Assembly (NCBI GenBank): GCA_021773645.1
Contig: JAJFJU010000015.1
Coordinates: 248,001-312,000 of the forward strand
Source of the DNA: Gammaproteobacteria bacterium
GTDB lineage: Bacteria; Pseudomonadota; Gammaproteobacteria; HK1
Reading direction: 5' to 3'
Length of the DNA: 64,000 nucleotides
The position numbers and the translations under genes are program-made. Below, piece by piece: positions 26,732 through 34,844 of this stretch. The number at the start of each line of letters is the position of its first letter. Position 1 is the stretch's first letter. Below the pieces are notes generated by a model. The model searched no databases. It was given only the letters and a program-made list of their open reading frames with translations, and was not told where the DNA came from.

Positions 26732-27940
26732 ATGCTACCAACTGGCATTTCAATTCCCGCGGTCATCACACCGCTAGCGCAATCCGCACCACTGATTCAA
26801 TCATTGCAGGTCGGTGCCATTTTGGAAGCGGTGGTCATTAATCAAACAGGGACATCCGAGGCGTTGTTGCTACTGAGTAATACGCCTATACGCGCACAAA
26901 CCTCTACACCACTGCAGCCAGGCGAAACACTGCGTTTGAAAGTCGAGGAAACTATCCCGCGTCCTACCCTTAGTATCGTTACGCGGGAGCGTGGTGAAGC
27001 CGAGACCGTAACCATTGCGCGCTCACTACGAGCCGTGCTGCCACGCCAAGCTCCGTTACCACCACTGCTCTCACTGTTGGGAACGCTGGTTGGTCCTAAA
27101 GTTGCGGGCAAGCCACCACTTCCAGCCCCTTTACTCAAACAAGCCCAAGAGTTTTTCCAGGCTCTCCCTGCCATTCAGACTTTATTTAAGGGCGAAGGCC
27201 TGGCACGGGCAGTACAAGACTCCGGCTTGTTTTTAGAAGCCCGGCTGGCGGGTCAGACACCTGCAACCCCGGCACCTGCCCCAAGACAAGACCTCAAGGG
27301 TGCCCTGCTCCGGCTGCTGCAGACTACCAGCCAGCCATCACCAGCATCTGCTGCCACCACAAAACCGACTCCAACATACCAACCATCGGCCCCAATGGTC
27401 CCCTCCGCTCCTGATCCGAAGCTCGAACTTCGCGCACCAGTGGTGGCTGCTACTGCGGTGTTTTCAGAGCCGAATTTAGAAGGCGATTTGCAACGCCTAT
27501 TGGAAGGTGCGGTGGCGCGCGTTCAGGCCAATCAACTTGCCTCATTGCCTACCGATGAGGGTGCACCACGGACCTGGGTTGTGGAAATTCCCGTACGTCA
27601 GCCACCGGAAGGGAGCGTAGTTAAACTCCGCATCCAGCAGGAGACGGCTCAACATGAGGAAAATGATCGCCCCTATTGGTCGGTAAACCTTAGCGTCGAA
27701 CCGCCACTACTGGGCCCCATTCACGCACGCATTGCCCTGGGTGGAGAAAAAATATCCACCACGCTGTGGGTCGAGAAAGCCAGCACCCTCAGATTGGTGC
27801 AACGACATCTAGGAGATCTGGACAAAGGCTTGCACCGGGCAGGGCTTAAGACCGAGCCAGTCTGTTGTCATGCCGGCGAGCCACCGGAAATGACTAATCC
27901 GCCAATAACGAATGCAAGTTTGGTGGATATACACGTATGA
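26732..27940 (+). CDS. FliK-like flagellar hook-length control domain protein
   Basis: 402 residues. Seen: an N-terminal part starting with a conserved LQVGAILEAVV-type strand pair (residues 30-75, also KVEETIPRPTLSIVT), a long proline/alanine-rich linker (about 175-235), and a C-terminal Flg_hook-like domain (about 245-385) with TWVVEIPVRQPPEGSVVKLRIQQ, LGPIHARIALGGEKISTTLWVE and a final RLVQRHLGDLDKGLHRAGL helix. This is the FliK C-terminal arrangement. It is not the canonical fliK, which lies at 50.0-51.1 kb; the downstream FlhB-like gene overlaps it by four bases (ATGA). Confidence 0.8.
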   Translation: MLPTGISIPAVITPLAQSAPLIQSLQVGAILEAVVINQTGTSEALLLLSNTPIRAQTSTPLQPGETLRLKVEETIPRPTLSIVTRERGEAETVTIARSLRAVLPRQAPLPPLLSLLGTLVGPKVAGKPPLPAPLLKQAQEFFQALPAIQTLFKGEGLARAVQDSGLFLEARLAGQTPATPAPAPRQDLKGALLRLLQTTSQPSPASAATTKPTPTYQPSAPMVPSAPDPKLELRAPVVAATAVFSEPNLEGDLQRLLEGAVARVQANQLASLPTDEGAPRTWVVEIPVRQPPEGSVVKLRIQQETAQHEENDRPYWSVNLSVEPPLLGPIHARIALGGEKISTTLWVEKASTLRLVQRHLGDLDKGLHRAGLKTEPVCCHAGEPPEMTNPPITNASLVDIHV

Positions 27941-28236
27941 AAGAACAATCAGAAAAACGCTTGGGAACGGCCGTTGCCCTACGCTATACGGGCCAGGGAG
28001 CGCCACGTTTAAGCGCCAAAGGGCGAGGCGAGGTGGCAAAGAAAATTCTCCGTCTAGCAGAAGAAAATGATGTGCCTATCCACGAGGATGAAGATCTAGC
28101 CTATCTGCTTTCTACCATCGATTTAGGCCAGGAAATCCCGCGCCAACTCTATCTTGCCGTAGCCGAGGTACTAGCCTTTGCCTATGCCTTGTCGGGCAAA
28201 GTTCCACCTGAAAAGGATGTGACGAAGGCAATTTAG
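27937..28236 (+). CDS. FlhB-like protein (FlhB C-terminal domain homologue)
   Basis: 99 residues corresponding to the cytoplasmic FlhB/EscU C-terminal domain without the membrane part. Seen: AVALRYTGQGAPRLSAKGRGEVAKKI, then DVPIHEDEDLAYLLSTIDLGQEIPRQLYLAVAEVLAFAY, which aligns with the post-NPTH half of FlhB (compare ALRYD and ALYFSTELDQEIPAGLYLAVANVLAYVF in the full-length FlhB of this window). The NPTH cleavage site itself is absent, as in the bacterial FhlB paralogues. Paired with the FliK-like gene, it may tune export-substrate switching. Confidence 0.88.
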   Translation: MKEQSEKRLGTAVALRYTGQGAPRLSAKGRGEVAKKILRLAEENDVPIHEDEDLAYLLSTIDLGQEIPRQLYLAVAEVLAFAYALSGKVPPEKDVTKAI

Positions 28237-28769
28237 GGACGCTTTGCCGCTGTTTTGGCCGTAACCCGCTTCAGCAGTTTTCGGTTGGCCGCTAATAAAC
28301 GTGGATTACTGCCGGCAAGCGCTGTGGATTTTCGAGCCAGCATGCGTGCCTGCTTCAAGGCCCCTTCGGCTAAACGAACCCGGGCCAAACGATGCCAAAT
28401 CCAGGCATCCCCTGGGGCAATTTCCAAGGCTCTTTCCAGACTCGCCGCGCTTAATCCATAGTTACCGGAACGGGCCTGCCGTTCCGCCTGGTAAACCAGA
28501 TGTTTGACTGCCGGATTATCACTGTCCGCTCCCGTAGTCCCCGGAGTCGGCAATGGGCGCACCAGCACCCCAGGGCTGTGGGTACCCACGGGTGGCCAAG
28601 TCGTCTGTCGTGATGGCTGCGCGCCGCGCTCCTCAACCGGGGCTTCTGATTGGGGACCGGTAGCACAAGCACTTAGCAGCAATAAAGGCAGTAATCCTAC
28701 CCATTTCCAAGAGTTGGAAGTCCGGTAGGACACGCGGCTATCTGCGCTGCGATAAATTACTCGGCGCAT
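28233..28769 (-). CDS. TPR-containing lipoprotein
   Basis: 178 residues from the ATG at 28769; a GTG 36 bases downstream would give a more usual signal length. Seen: signal peptide WKWVGLLPLLLLSAC with a lipobox cysteine; a low-complexity proline/glycine part; then one and a half tetratricopeptide repeats (VYQAERQARSGNYGLSAASLERALEIAPGDAWIWHRLARVRLAEG) and a basic C-terminus. The start lies inside the end of the PBP1b gene (13-base overlap), so it is probably a cell-envelope partner of PBP1b. Conserved lipoprotein neighbours of this type are known for PBP1b regulators (LpoB is unrelated in fold). Role unproven. Confidence 0.72.
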   Translation of the reverse strand: MRRVIYRSADSRVSYRTSNSWKWVGLLPLLLLSACATGPQSEAPVEERGAQPSRQTTWPPVGTHSPGVLVRPLPTPGTTGADSDNPAVKHLVYQAERQARSGNYGLSAASLERALEIAPGDAWIWHRLARVRLAEGALKQARMLARKSTALAGSNPRLLAANRKLLKRVTAKTAAKRP

Positions 28770-31042
28770 GACTGATACTCCGGCATGGCAGCGGTCGAAA
28801 ACGGCATGCGCATAGACCCTGGGCAATCGGGATCAGTGCGATATCCTTTGCTCTTATCCACCCAGTGCCAACGGATACCTTCCGGGGCAGGCGCACCGCC
28901 ACCTTTAGGACGCAAGGCTGGCATCAAATCAGCCCATACCGCTAGGGCACCCCGGGCACCGCTGAGTCCCGCTGGCCGATTATCATCCCGCCCAACCCAC
29001 ACCACCATTAAGCGATTGCCACTAAAGCCGGCAAACCAGCTATCCCGCAGATTATCGGTGGTACCGGTCTTGCCTGCCACGGACAGGGGTGACAGGCGGG
29101 GATAAGTGGCACGCGCTGTGCCTTCGCGCATCACCCCCTCCAGAGCAAAGCGCAACAAAAAGGTACTCTCTGCCGAGGCTCCCTGCCCCATCGATAAGGC
29201 ATAGCGTTGCAGCGGCTGCCCCTGGGCATCGGTCACGGCTCTAATGGTGCGCATAGGTACGCGGAATCCGCTATTGGCAAGAGGTTGATAGATCTTAGAA
29301 ACCTCATAAGGAGAAAGTGCTGCCGCGCCCAGAAATAACGACGGAAAGGGCTGGAGTTGGCGTTCTAGCCCCAGCCGTTTCAAACGCTCTAACATTGGCG
29401 CAAGGCCCACCGCCATGCCTAAACGCACAGTAGCTAGATTATAAGAGTGAACTAGGGCCTCGAACAGGCTAACAGCACCATGGCTTAAACGGTCTGCATT
29501 ACGCGGCTTCCATAGTTTGCCCTGCTCTCCCGCAATGGAAATGGGGGCGTCTTTTATACGGCTAGCGAGATGATAATCACCCCGCTGCTCCAAGGCGGTC
29601 AGGTAAAGCACCGGTTTTAACAAAGAACCCACCGGACGGCGCGCATCCAGCGCCCGATTAAAGCCAGGCCAACCGGGTTTGCGTCCACCGGCTATGGCAA
29701 TCACCTCACCACTGTGAGGGTTTGAAACGATGACTGCCCCCTCAAGATTTTTTGTAATGCCGCGCTCACGGCTCTCCAATTGCTTGAGTCGCCGCGCTAA
29801 TCCTTGCTCTACGTAATACTGGCTCAAGGGTTCCAGCGTACTGAAGATACGCAGTCCAGCGCTGCGCAGGCGCTCCTCCGGATAATCCCGACGTAGCTGG
29901 CGGCGGAGCAATTGTACAAAAGCTGGATAGGGGCTCCTGGCCTGTCGCATTTTGGCCACTACCGCTAGAGGTGCCCGCTGGGCGCGCCGAGCGGCCTTGG
30001 TAGAAATGATGTTTTGCTCGGCCAGTGTGGCCAGCACCTGATTACGCCGCGCCTTAGCCCGTGCAGGGTGTCGCCGCGGATTGTAATAAGAAGCCCCCTT
30101 AACCAAGGCTATGAGCAAAGCAGTCTCGGGAAGGTCCAGTTCGCCCAGTGCACGCCCAAAATAAAACTCTGCGGCTAGGCCAAAGCCATGAATGGCACGC
30201 CCACCATCCTGCCCCAGGTAAATCTCATTGAGATAGGCCTCCAGAATGGCCGCCTTGCTATAACGGGCCTCCATAATAAGAGCCAGCACGGCTTCATGAA
30301 ATTTACGCAGCCACGATCGGCGCTGTTCAAGAAACAAATTTTTAGCCAACTGCTGGGTCAGGGTGCTCCCCCCCTGGACCACTCCCCCAGCCCTTAAATT
30401 CACAAACGCTGCACGCGCAATCCCCCGTGGGTCTAAACCGATGTGGCTGTCGAAACGCCGGTCCTCCACCGCAATCACACCAGCTTTGAGAAAACCAGGA
30501 AACTGCTCTAGTGAAAGAGGCACCCGATCCTCGTGATGTGCCGGGAATATCTTGCCAACCAGAGGTGGATCGAGACGTAATAAGGCGATGGGGCCGGCTA
30601 TGCCCGATAGACTTTGCAAGCGCCCATCAGAAAAGTGTAGGAAAATTCGTTGCGCCGCTTGGGGGCCATCCCAATAGCTAAAGGCACGGGTATAGACATC
30701 GAAGTAATTGCCACGACGCCGGTAATCCCCGGCACGCCGGAGCTGCGGGACCGCCTGGTAAGACGCTGCCTTGAGTAAATATTCCAGTTCATCCGCACTT
30801 ATGGTGAGCCCCGAATACAGGGCCATGGGTGTTGCATAAATGCGCGCTGGCACGGCCCAGCTTTTTCCCTCGAAACGACTACGCAGGGTGAGATCGCTCC
30901 AGGCCAGATAAGCACTTGCCATCACTAGCGAAAAAAGCAGAAAACGGACACACCAATAGGAAAATCCATGCCCCAGTTCGCCCAGGATTCGCTTTAGAAA
31001 TGCGGAGGAAACGCCACGGTTGCGCGTTTTATTTCGGGCCAT
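28757..31042 (-). CDS. mrcB: Penicillin-binding protein 1B (bifunctional peptidoglycan synthase)
   Basis: Class A PBP with glycosyltransferase and transpeptidase activity. 761 residues. Seen: short basic cytoplasmic tail, membrane helix at about 30-52, UB2H-type domain (VPARIYATPMALYSGLTISADELEYLL near 65-90), GT51 domain with EDRRFDSHIGLDPRGIARA and GGSTLTQQLAKNLFL, and a transpeptidase domain with SxxK as GSLLKP, SxN as HSYNLATVRLG, and KTGTT near 650. All catalytic motifs are intact. Its promoter lies immediately upstream. Confidence 0.95.
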   Translation of the reverse strand: MARNKTRNRGVSSAFLKRILGELGHGFSYWCVRFLLFSLVMASAYLAWSDLTLRSRFEGKSWAVPARIYATPMALYSGLTISADELEYLLKAASYQAVPQLRRAGDYRRRGNYFDVYTRAFSYWDGPQAAQRIFLHFSDGRLQSLSGIAGPIALLRLDPPLVGKIFPAHHEDRVPLSLEQFPGFLKAGVIAVEDRRFDSHIGLDPRGIARAAFVNLRAGGVVQGGSTLTQQLAKNLFLEQRRSWLRKFHEAVLALIMEARYSKAAILEAYLNEIYLGQDGGRAIHGFGLAAEFYFGRALGELDLPETALLIALVKGASYYNPRRHPARAKARRNQVLATLAEQNIISTKAARRAQRAPLAVVAKMRQARSPYPAFVQLLRRQLRRDYPEERLRSAGLRIFSTLEPLSQYYVEQGLARRLKQLESRERGITKNLEGAVIVSNPHSGEVIAIAGGRKPGWPGFNRALDARRPVGSLLKPVLYLTALEQRGDYHLASRIKDAPISIAGEQGKLWKPRNADRLSHGAVSLFEALVHSYNLATVRLGMAVGLAPMLERLKRLGLERQLQPFPSLFLGAAALSPYEVSKIYQPLANSGFRVPMRTIRAVTDAQGQPLQRYALSMGQGASAESTFLLRFALEGVMREGTARATYPRLSPLSVAGKTGTTDNLRDSWFAGFSGNRLMVVWVGRDDNRPAGLSGARGALAVWADLMPALRPKGGGAPAPEGIRWHWVDKSKGYRTDPDCPGSMRMPFSTAAMPEYQSCAE

Positions 31043-31080
31043 GGGAACGACAGCTTTAGGCGTGGGAACGTGGAAGGCAA

Positions 31081-31109
31081 AGCATAATCCCCACCCGGAA
31101 CAGAATCAA
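31081..31109 (-). promoter_or_regulatory. Sigma-70-type promoter for mrcB
   Basis: On the minus strand TTGATT (31109-31104), 17-base spacer, TATGCT (31086-31081); start codon 39 bases downstream. Lies in the gap after the last chemotaxis gene. Confidence 0.5.
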
Positions 31110-31145
31110 TAATATGGATTATGTTTTTATTGCAACCAACTGTTT

Positions 31146-31529
31146 TTAATGCAGAGGTTCTTGCTTTAAATCTTCTTTCCCATAAAGATTACCCACCAAT
31201 TCAGCCTCTCCGCGAGCCAAACCACAGGTGGCCATTAATTCATCTACTGAGGCCCCTTTCTTAATCAGCGCGATGGCGTGACGATAAGGTTGCTCCTGCT
31301 GACGACCCATGCTGCCTTCGAATTGGTCTTGGCGGCTAACAGCCCCTTTCAAGGCGGCTTTCAGACTATATAACTGGTCGCCCATCTCGCTGGCAGCGCC
31401 ACAAAGAGCACCTATATCCGTCTCCAGAGAGAGGATTTTTTGCTCCAGCACCACACTCTTTTGCTGCAGCCGCCGTAGCAAATAAGCAAGGCCAGCAAAG
31501 AACGGTATGGAAAATAGAAAATAGGACAT
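31146..31529 (-). CDS. DUF2802 protein of the chemotaxis cluster
   Basis: About 127 residues from the ATG at 31529, which has TGGAG before it (an upstream in-frame ATG at 31541 is possible). Seen: one N-terminal membrane helix (YFLFSIPFFAGLAYLL), a coiled-coil (VVLEQKILSLETDIGAL), and the C-terminal DUF2802 helix-turn-helix-like block PYRHAIALIKKGASVDELMATCGLARGEAELV. DUF2802 genes close the che/mot cluster in Pseudomonas in the same way. Likely membrane-anchored accessory of polar motility; function not established. Confidence 0.85.
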   Translation of the reverse strand: MSYFLFSIPFFAGLAYLLRRLQQKSVVLEQKILSLETDIGALCGAASEMGDQLYSLKAALKGAVSRQDQFEGSMGRQQEQPYRHAIALIKKGASVDELMATCGLARGEAELVGNLYGKEDLKQEPLH

Positions 31530-31586
31530 GCTCGACTCCATCTAAGCTATACCTGGCAATCGCCTAGGTCAGTGTTAAATTGTATG

Positions 31587-31757
31587 TTAAGCATATTCAT
31601 CTACATGTCCCTCTTCATCATCCTTCGGTTTCTCATCCTTCGCTGGCAGCCTAGTTTCCGCATCCTTATCACGCGGACGCCGCCGGGATGCCGGTCGCTT
31701 ATTCGGCGACAATGGCCAGGGAGCGTGTACCGGGAGGATGTCGCCAGGCTCGATCAT
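31587..31757 (-). CDS. Small basic/acidic protein between cheW and the DUF2802 gene (56 aa)
   Basis: Starts at ATG 31757, 17 bases after the cheW stop, and ends at TAA 31589-31587. Composition is two-part: a hydrophobic-basic head (MIEPGDILPVHAPWPLSPNK, then RPASRRRPRDK) and a tail of alternating K/D/E finishing GHVDEYA. I recall acidic tails ending in HxDEY(A/V) in small flagellar-cluster proteins of related genomes, but cannot verify it. No Shine-Dalgarno is seen; translation may be coupled to cheW. The plus-strand frame at 31572-31778 is its shadow or the reverse; strand, spacing and operon context favour the minus strand. Confidence 0.5.
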   Translation of the reverse strand: MIEPGDILPVHAPWPLSPNKRPASRRRPRDKDAETRLPAKDEKPKDDEEGHVDEYA

Positions 31758-31774
31758 GTGATATCAGATGTTAG

Positions 31775-32284
31775 TTAGAAGAGATCTCCGCCTCCCAATT
31801 CCGTATCGCTCAGTAATTTATTTAAATCGATTAGAGTGAAGAGCTCATCGTCCTCACTATATATGCCTTGGATATAGCGATTGTGCTCATCATTTCCCAC
31901 CTTGGGTACGCTCTCGATGCGCGATTGAGGGACTTCGATTACTTGCGCAACACTATCCACCAAGATGCCAACCACCTGTCCTGACACCTCAACAATAATG
32001 ACGCGGCTATGATCATCGGATTCTGCTGCCATCAAACTAAACAAGCAGCGAGTGTCGACTACGGTTACCACATTGCCACGCAGGTTAATAATGCCGATAA
32101 CGTAGTGAGGCGAACCGGGAACGGGGGTAATTTCGCTCAGGCGCAAAACCTCCTGCACCTGCATGACATCAACGCCGTAGCGCTCGCTCGCCAGCACAAA
32201 GGTCACCCATTGAGAAAGCGCATCCTGGGCAGTCTGATCCGAATCCCCGGTTTCATATTTTGCTTCGCTTATTTGATTTGGCAT
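31775..32284 (-). CDS. cheW: Chemotaxis coupling protein CheW
   Basis: Couples chemoreceptors to CheA. 169 residues. Seen: a 26-residue N-terminal tail, then a complete CheW domain with QWVTFVLASERYGVDVMQVQEVL, the ITPVPGSPHYVIGIINLRGNVVTVVD block near 70-95 and LVDSVAQVIEVPQSRIESVP near 125-145. A 90-base gap separates it from the ParA-like gene. Only one CheW-domain gene is present here, whereas Pseudomonas and Vibrio have two at this place. Confidence 0.95.
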   Translation of the reverse strand: MPNQISEAKYETGDSDQTAQDALSQWVTFVLASERYGVDVMQVQEVLRLSEITPVPGSPHYVIGIINLRGNVVTVVDTRCLFSLMAAESDDHSRVIIVEVSGQVVGILVDSVAQVIEVPQSRIESVPKVGNDEHNRYIQGIYSEDDELFTLIDLNKLLSDTELGGGDLF

Positions 32285-32374
32285 ACGTCAATATCCCGTC
32301 ACTAGCTGGGTTTAAAGAGTAGGCATGCAGTGTTCATGCCAGTTTTTTCGTCTGCGCGGGATGCAGATAGCATC

Positions 32375-33169
32375 TCATCCCGCCTTTCGATAGTTACAAC
32401 CATAACGCTGAGACAGCTCTTCTAATAGCGCCTCGTAAGCCAGCACACCACGACTATTCGGCAACATTTCTGGTAATGGCTTGCCCGCTTGGCTGGCATC
32501 CCGAAATTTCGTGTCCACGGGTATAACTCCGCTCCAGAGCCTCTCCGCATAGCTCCGGCGCAACACCTCCAGACTCTGACAACCCGCTCGAGTGCGCTTA
32601 TCGTGCAGGGTAGGAACGATAATATGCTCCAGAGCTGACTGGCGCGAGCGCCCGACCATTTCCAACGTGCGCAGCATTCGCTCCAAGCCCTTGAGTGCCA
32701 GATGCTCTGTCTGTACCGGAATAATCAATGATGAACAAGCGGCCAAGGCATTTAGCATCAGGATGCCAAAAACCGGCGGGCAATCGACAAACACATGCTG
32801 AAACTGCTTGCGCCCATGCTCTAGCGCCCGTCGCAGAACCAGGCCCATTCCCTCCTGCTCAGAAAGCTGCCTATCAAGGGTCACGAGGGCCGTTGAGGCC
32901 GGCAACAATGAAATCCCCTTGGCCTTGGTGGGATGAATAACATCCGCGAGTGAGCTCTCTTTACCGGCGACACGGCGCTGAAAAAGAGTATAAACACTGC
33001 CCTCAACCTCTTCTGGCACGCATCCAAAATAGGAGCTAAGGGAGCCATGAGGGTCCAGATCTACCACTAATACTGACTCGCCCTGAAGGCCCAGGAGACT
33101 AGCCAGAGTGACTGCGGTGGTGGTTTTTCCAACCCCACCTTTCTGATTGGCGACTGCCCACACGTGCAT
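32375..33169 (-). CDS. ParA/Soj-type ATPase (ParC-like, chemotaxis array positioning)
   Basis: 264 residues from ATG 33169 (MHVWAVANQKGGVGKTT); the open frame continues upstream into motD but the start used leaves a two-base gap. Seen: deviant Walker A KGGVGKTTTAVTLASLLG at about 10-27 with the signature lysine, Walker A' DLDPHGSLSSYFG near 40-52, and FVDCPPVFGILMLNAL near 115-130. In Vibrio and Pseudomonas the same gene position encodes ParC, which places chemotaxis arrays at the flagellated pole. No ParB partner is adjacent. Role inferred from position. Confidence 0.87.
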   Translation of the reverse strand: MHVWAVANQKGGVGKTTTAVTLASLLGLQGESVLVVDLDPHGSLSSYFGCVPEEVEGSVYTLFQRRVAGKESSLADVIHPTKAKGISLLPASTALVTLDRQLSEQEGMGLVLRRALEHGRKQFQHVFVDCPPVFGILMLNALAACSSLIIPVQTEHLALKGLERMLRTLEMVGRSRQSALEHIIVPTLHDKRTRAGCQSLEVLRRSYAERLWSGVIPVDTKFRDASQAGKPLPEMLPNSRGVLAYEALLEELSQRYGCNYRKAG

Positions 33170-33171
33170 GT

Positions 33172-34095
33172 TCAGGGTTTCCTGGAAGGTCCGGAGGCCC
33201 ACGAGGACTCGGACTCTGTATTGGATTCAGTAATAGGGCTTTCAGGCACCACTTCTTCAGCCTCAGCCGGCAGCGCCATCAAATCTTGCCGTGCTTCCGT
33301 TCCCTCCACCTCTGTTGGAGGTTCGGGCGGGTACTCATCATCCGGCAATACCACCACCACACGTCGATTCTTTGCACGTTGTGCCGGCGTGTTGTTAAGG
33401 CCAAGCGGACGATATTCGCCATAACCCACAGCAGCCATTCGTCGTGGCGCCACCCCTGTCTGCATGAATAAATGCACCACACTGGCGGCACGTGCCGCAG
33501 AGAGCTCCCAGTTGGAAGGGAAGTGGGCAGTGTGGATGGGAATGTTGTCAGTGAATCCTTCCACACGAATCAGGTTATCCACAGCCTTGATGATCTCAGC
33601 AAACTCCTTAAGCATAGGAATCGCTGCCGCATCCAGACGGGCACTGCCACTGGCATAAAGAATGCTGCTCTTGAACTCCACCTCCAACTGATTTTCACCA
33701 CGACGCACACTCACCAGTTTGCGTTCAATCAGTGTATTCAAGGCCTGTTTAACCCGGGACGCCACATTGTCAACATTGGCCCTGGCACGCGCCCCCCCCT
33801 CGCCGACGCCATCCTTAGGAATTCTCAACATGGGAACGCTTATGGGGCTATGGCCGCTTACTTTAGGGGAACGTAGCAACTCGCCGATCTGTATGGGAGA
33901 CAGGCTTTTACTGGGACTGGCAAAGGCCGCCATCATGGTATCGGAAAGCACTCGCATCTTGCCTTCGTTAACTGATGAGGTGGAATACATGACCACAAAA
34001 AAAGCGAATAGCAGGGTGATGAAATCAGCATAGGAAACTAACCAACGATCGTGGTTCACGTGCTCTTGCTGGCGCTTTCTTCTTCTCATGCTCAA
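33172..34095 (-). CDS. motD: Flagellar motor protein MotD (MotB family)
   Basis: Stator subunit that anchors to peptidoglycan. 307 residues. Seen: basic N-terminus (MSMRRRKRQQEHVNHDRWLVSYADFITLLFAF), a single membrane helix at about 20-42 with the proton-binding aspartate in YADFITLLFAFFVVMY, and an OmpA-like domain (about 130-265) with SSILYASGSARLD, VEGFTDNIPI and NRRVVVVL. A glutamate/proline-rich tail follows. It pairs with motC directly upstream (six-base gap). Confidence 0.93.
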   Translation of the reverse strand: MSMRRRKRQQEHVNHDRWLVSYADFITLLFAFFVVMYSTSSVNEGKMRVLSDTMMAAFASPSKSLSPIQIGELLRSPKVSGHSPISVPMLRIPKDGVGEGGARARANVDNVASRVKQALNTLIERKLVSVRRGENQLEVEFKSSILYASGSARLDAAAIPMLKEFAEIIKAVDNLIRVEGFTDNIPIHTAHFPSNWELSAARAASVVHLFMQTGVAPRRMAAVGYGEYRPLGLNNTPAQRAKNRRVVVVLPDDEYPPEPPTEVEGTEARQDLMALPAEAEEVVPESPITESNTESESSWASGPSRKP

Positions 34096-34101
34096 TGCCC
34101 A

Positions 34102-34842
34102 CTAAGTCAAATAACCATTGAGCCGGATCTCCATATTGCGAGGATTTTCACCCTCAGCAATAGCAACCAAACCCTCGATGGTCATTTCTCTAAACTGTGA
34201 GCCTGCATTCACGAGACTCTTGAGCTTCGAGGCAGTAGGGAGAAACAACAAGTTAGCCAGCCCTACCCCGTAAATGGTAGCGACAAAGGCCACCGCAATG
34301 CCGCCGCCGAGGGCACCGGGATCAGCCAGATTTCCCATCACATGAATGAGTCCCATAACCGCGCCAATAATACCAATGGTTGGGCTATAGCCTCCCAGAC
34401 CCTCGTACACATTGGCCGCGGCTAAATCCATATCTTCAGTGGTATACATCTCCACCTCCAGAATGCTGCGAATGCTCTCTGGCTCGCCGCCATCCACCAA
34501 TAATTGCAGGCCCTTGCGGGTAAATTCATCGGTTTCTACTTCAAGCAGGGATTCCAAACCCAGCAGTCCCTCGCGCCGTGACGCATCACTCCAGGACACC
34601 AGTTTTTGAATCGTATCAGCCACCGGCACAACCGGAGGCTTGAACATCCACCCGGCCATCCGCAACGCGCGCATAAAAACCTTAAGCGAGGTCTGAACCA
34701 TCACCGCGCCGAGGGTGCCGCCGAAAACGATGAGAATCGCCGGCCCATTGAGCAACGAGGAGACATGCCCGCCCTCCAGATGTTGTCCCAAAAGGATTGC
34801 CACCAGCCCGGCGCCAATCCCGAGTATGGTCATTAAATCCAT
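34102..34842 (-). CDS. motC: Flagellar motor protein MotC (MotA family)
   Basis: Proton-channel stator subunit partnering MotD. 246 residues. Seen: four membrane helices (first LMTILGIGAGLVAILLGQ), the cytoplasmic loop with the RREGLLGLESLLEVETDEFTRKGLQLLVDG segment carrying conserved charged residues that contact FliG, and the GYSPTIGIIGAVMGLIHVM helix near 150-168 with the conserved proline. Its stop precedes motD by six bases; its start is two bases after cheB. A second stator pair (MotAB) is not in this window. Confidence 0.93.
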   Translation of the reverse strand: MDLMTILGIGAGLVAILLGQHLEGGHVSSLLNGPAILIVFGGTLGAVMVQTSLKVFMRALRMAGWMFKPPVVPVADTIQKLVSWSDASRREGLLGLESLLEVETDEFTRKGLQLLVDGGEPESIRSILEVEMYTTEDMDLAAANVYEGLGGYSPTIGIIGAVMGLIHVMGNLADPGALGGGIAVAFVATIYGVGLANLLFLPTASKLKSLVNAGSQFREMTIEGLVAIAEGENPRNMEIRLNGYLT

Positions 34843-34844
34843 GC

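Noticed and set aside
31087-31140. Inverted repeat CATAATCC/GGATTATG followed by TTTTT before mrcB
   Set aside because: The loop of 27 bases is long and no plus-strand gene ends there. Part of it overlaps the proposed mrcB promoter, which explains the region better.
31572-31778. Plus-strand ORF of 68 codons in the chemotaxis block
   Set aside because: It is antisense to the more plausible 56-codon minus-strand ORF in the che operon and its composition is not protein-like.
32322-32346. Hairpin GGCATG/CATGCC followed by six T on the plus strand, between parA and cheW
   Set aside because: It has terminator form only for plus-strand transcription, and no plus-strand gene precedes it; on the minus strand, where the genes are, there is no U-run.
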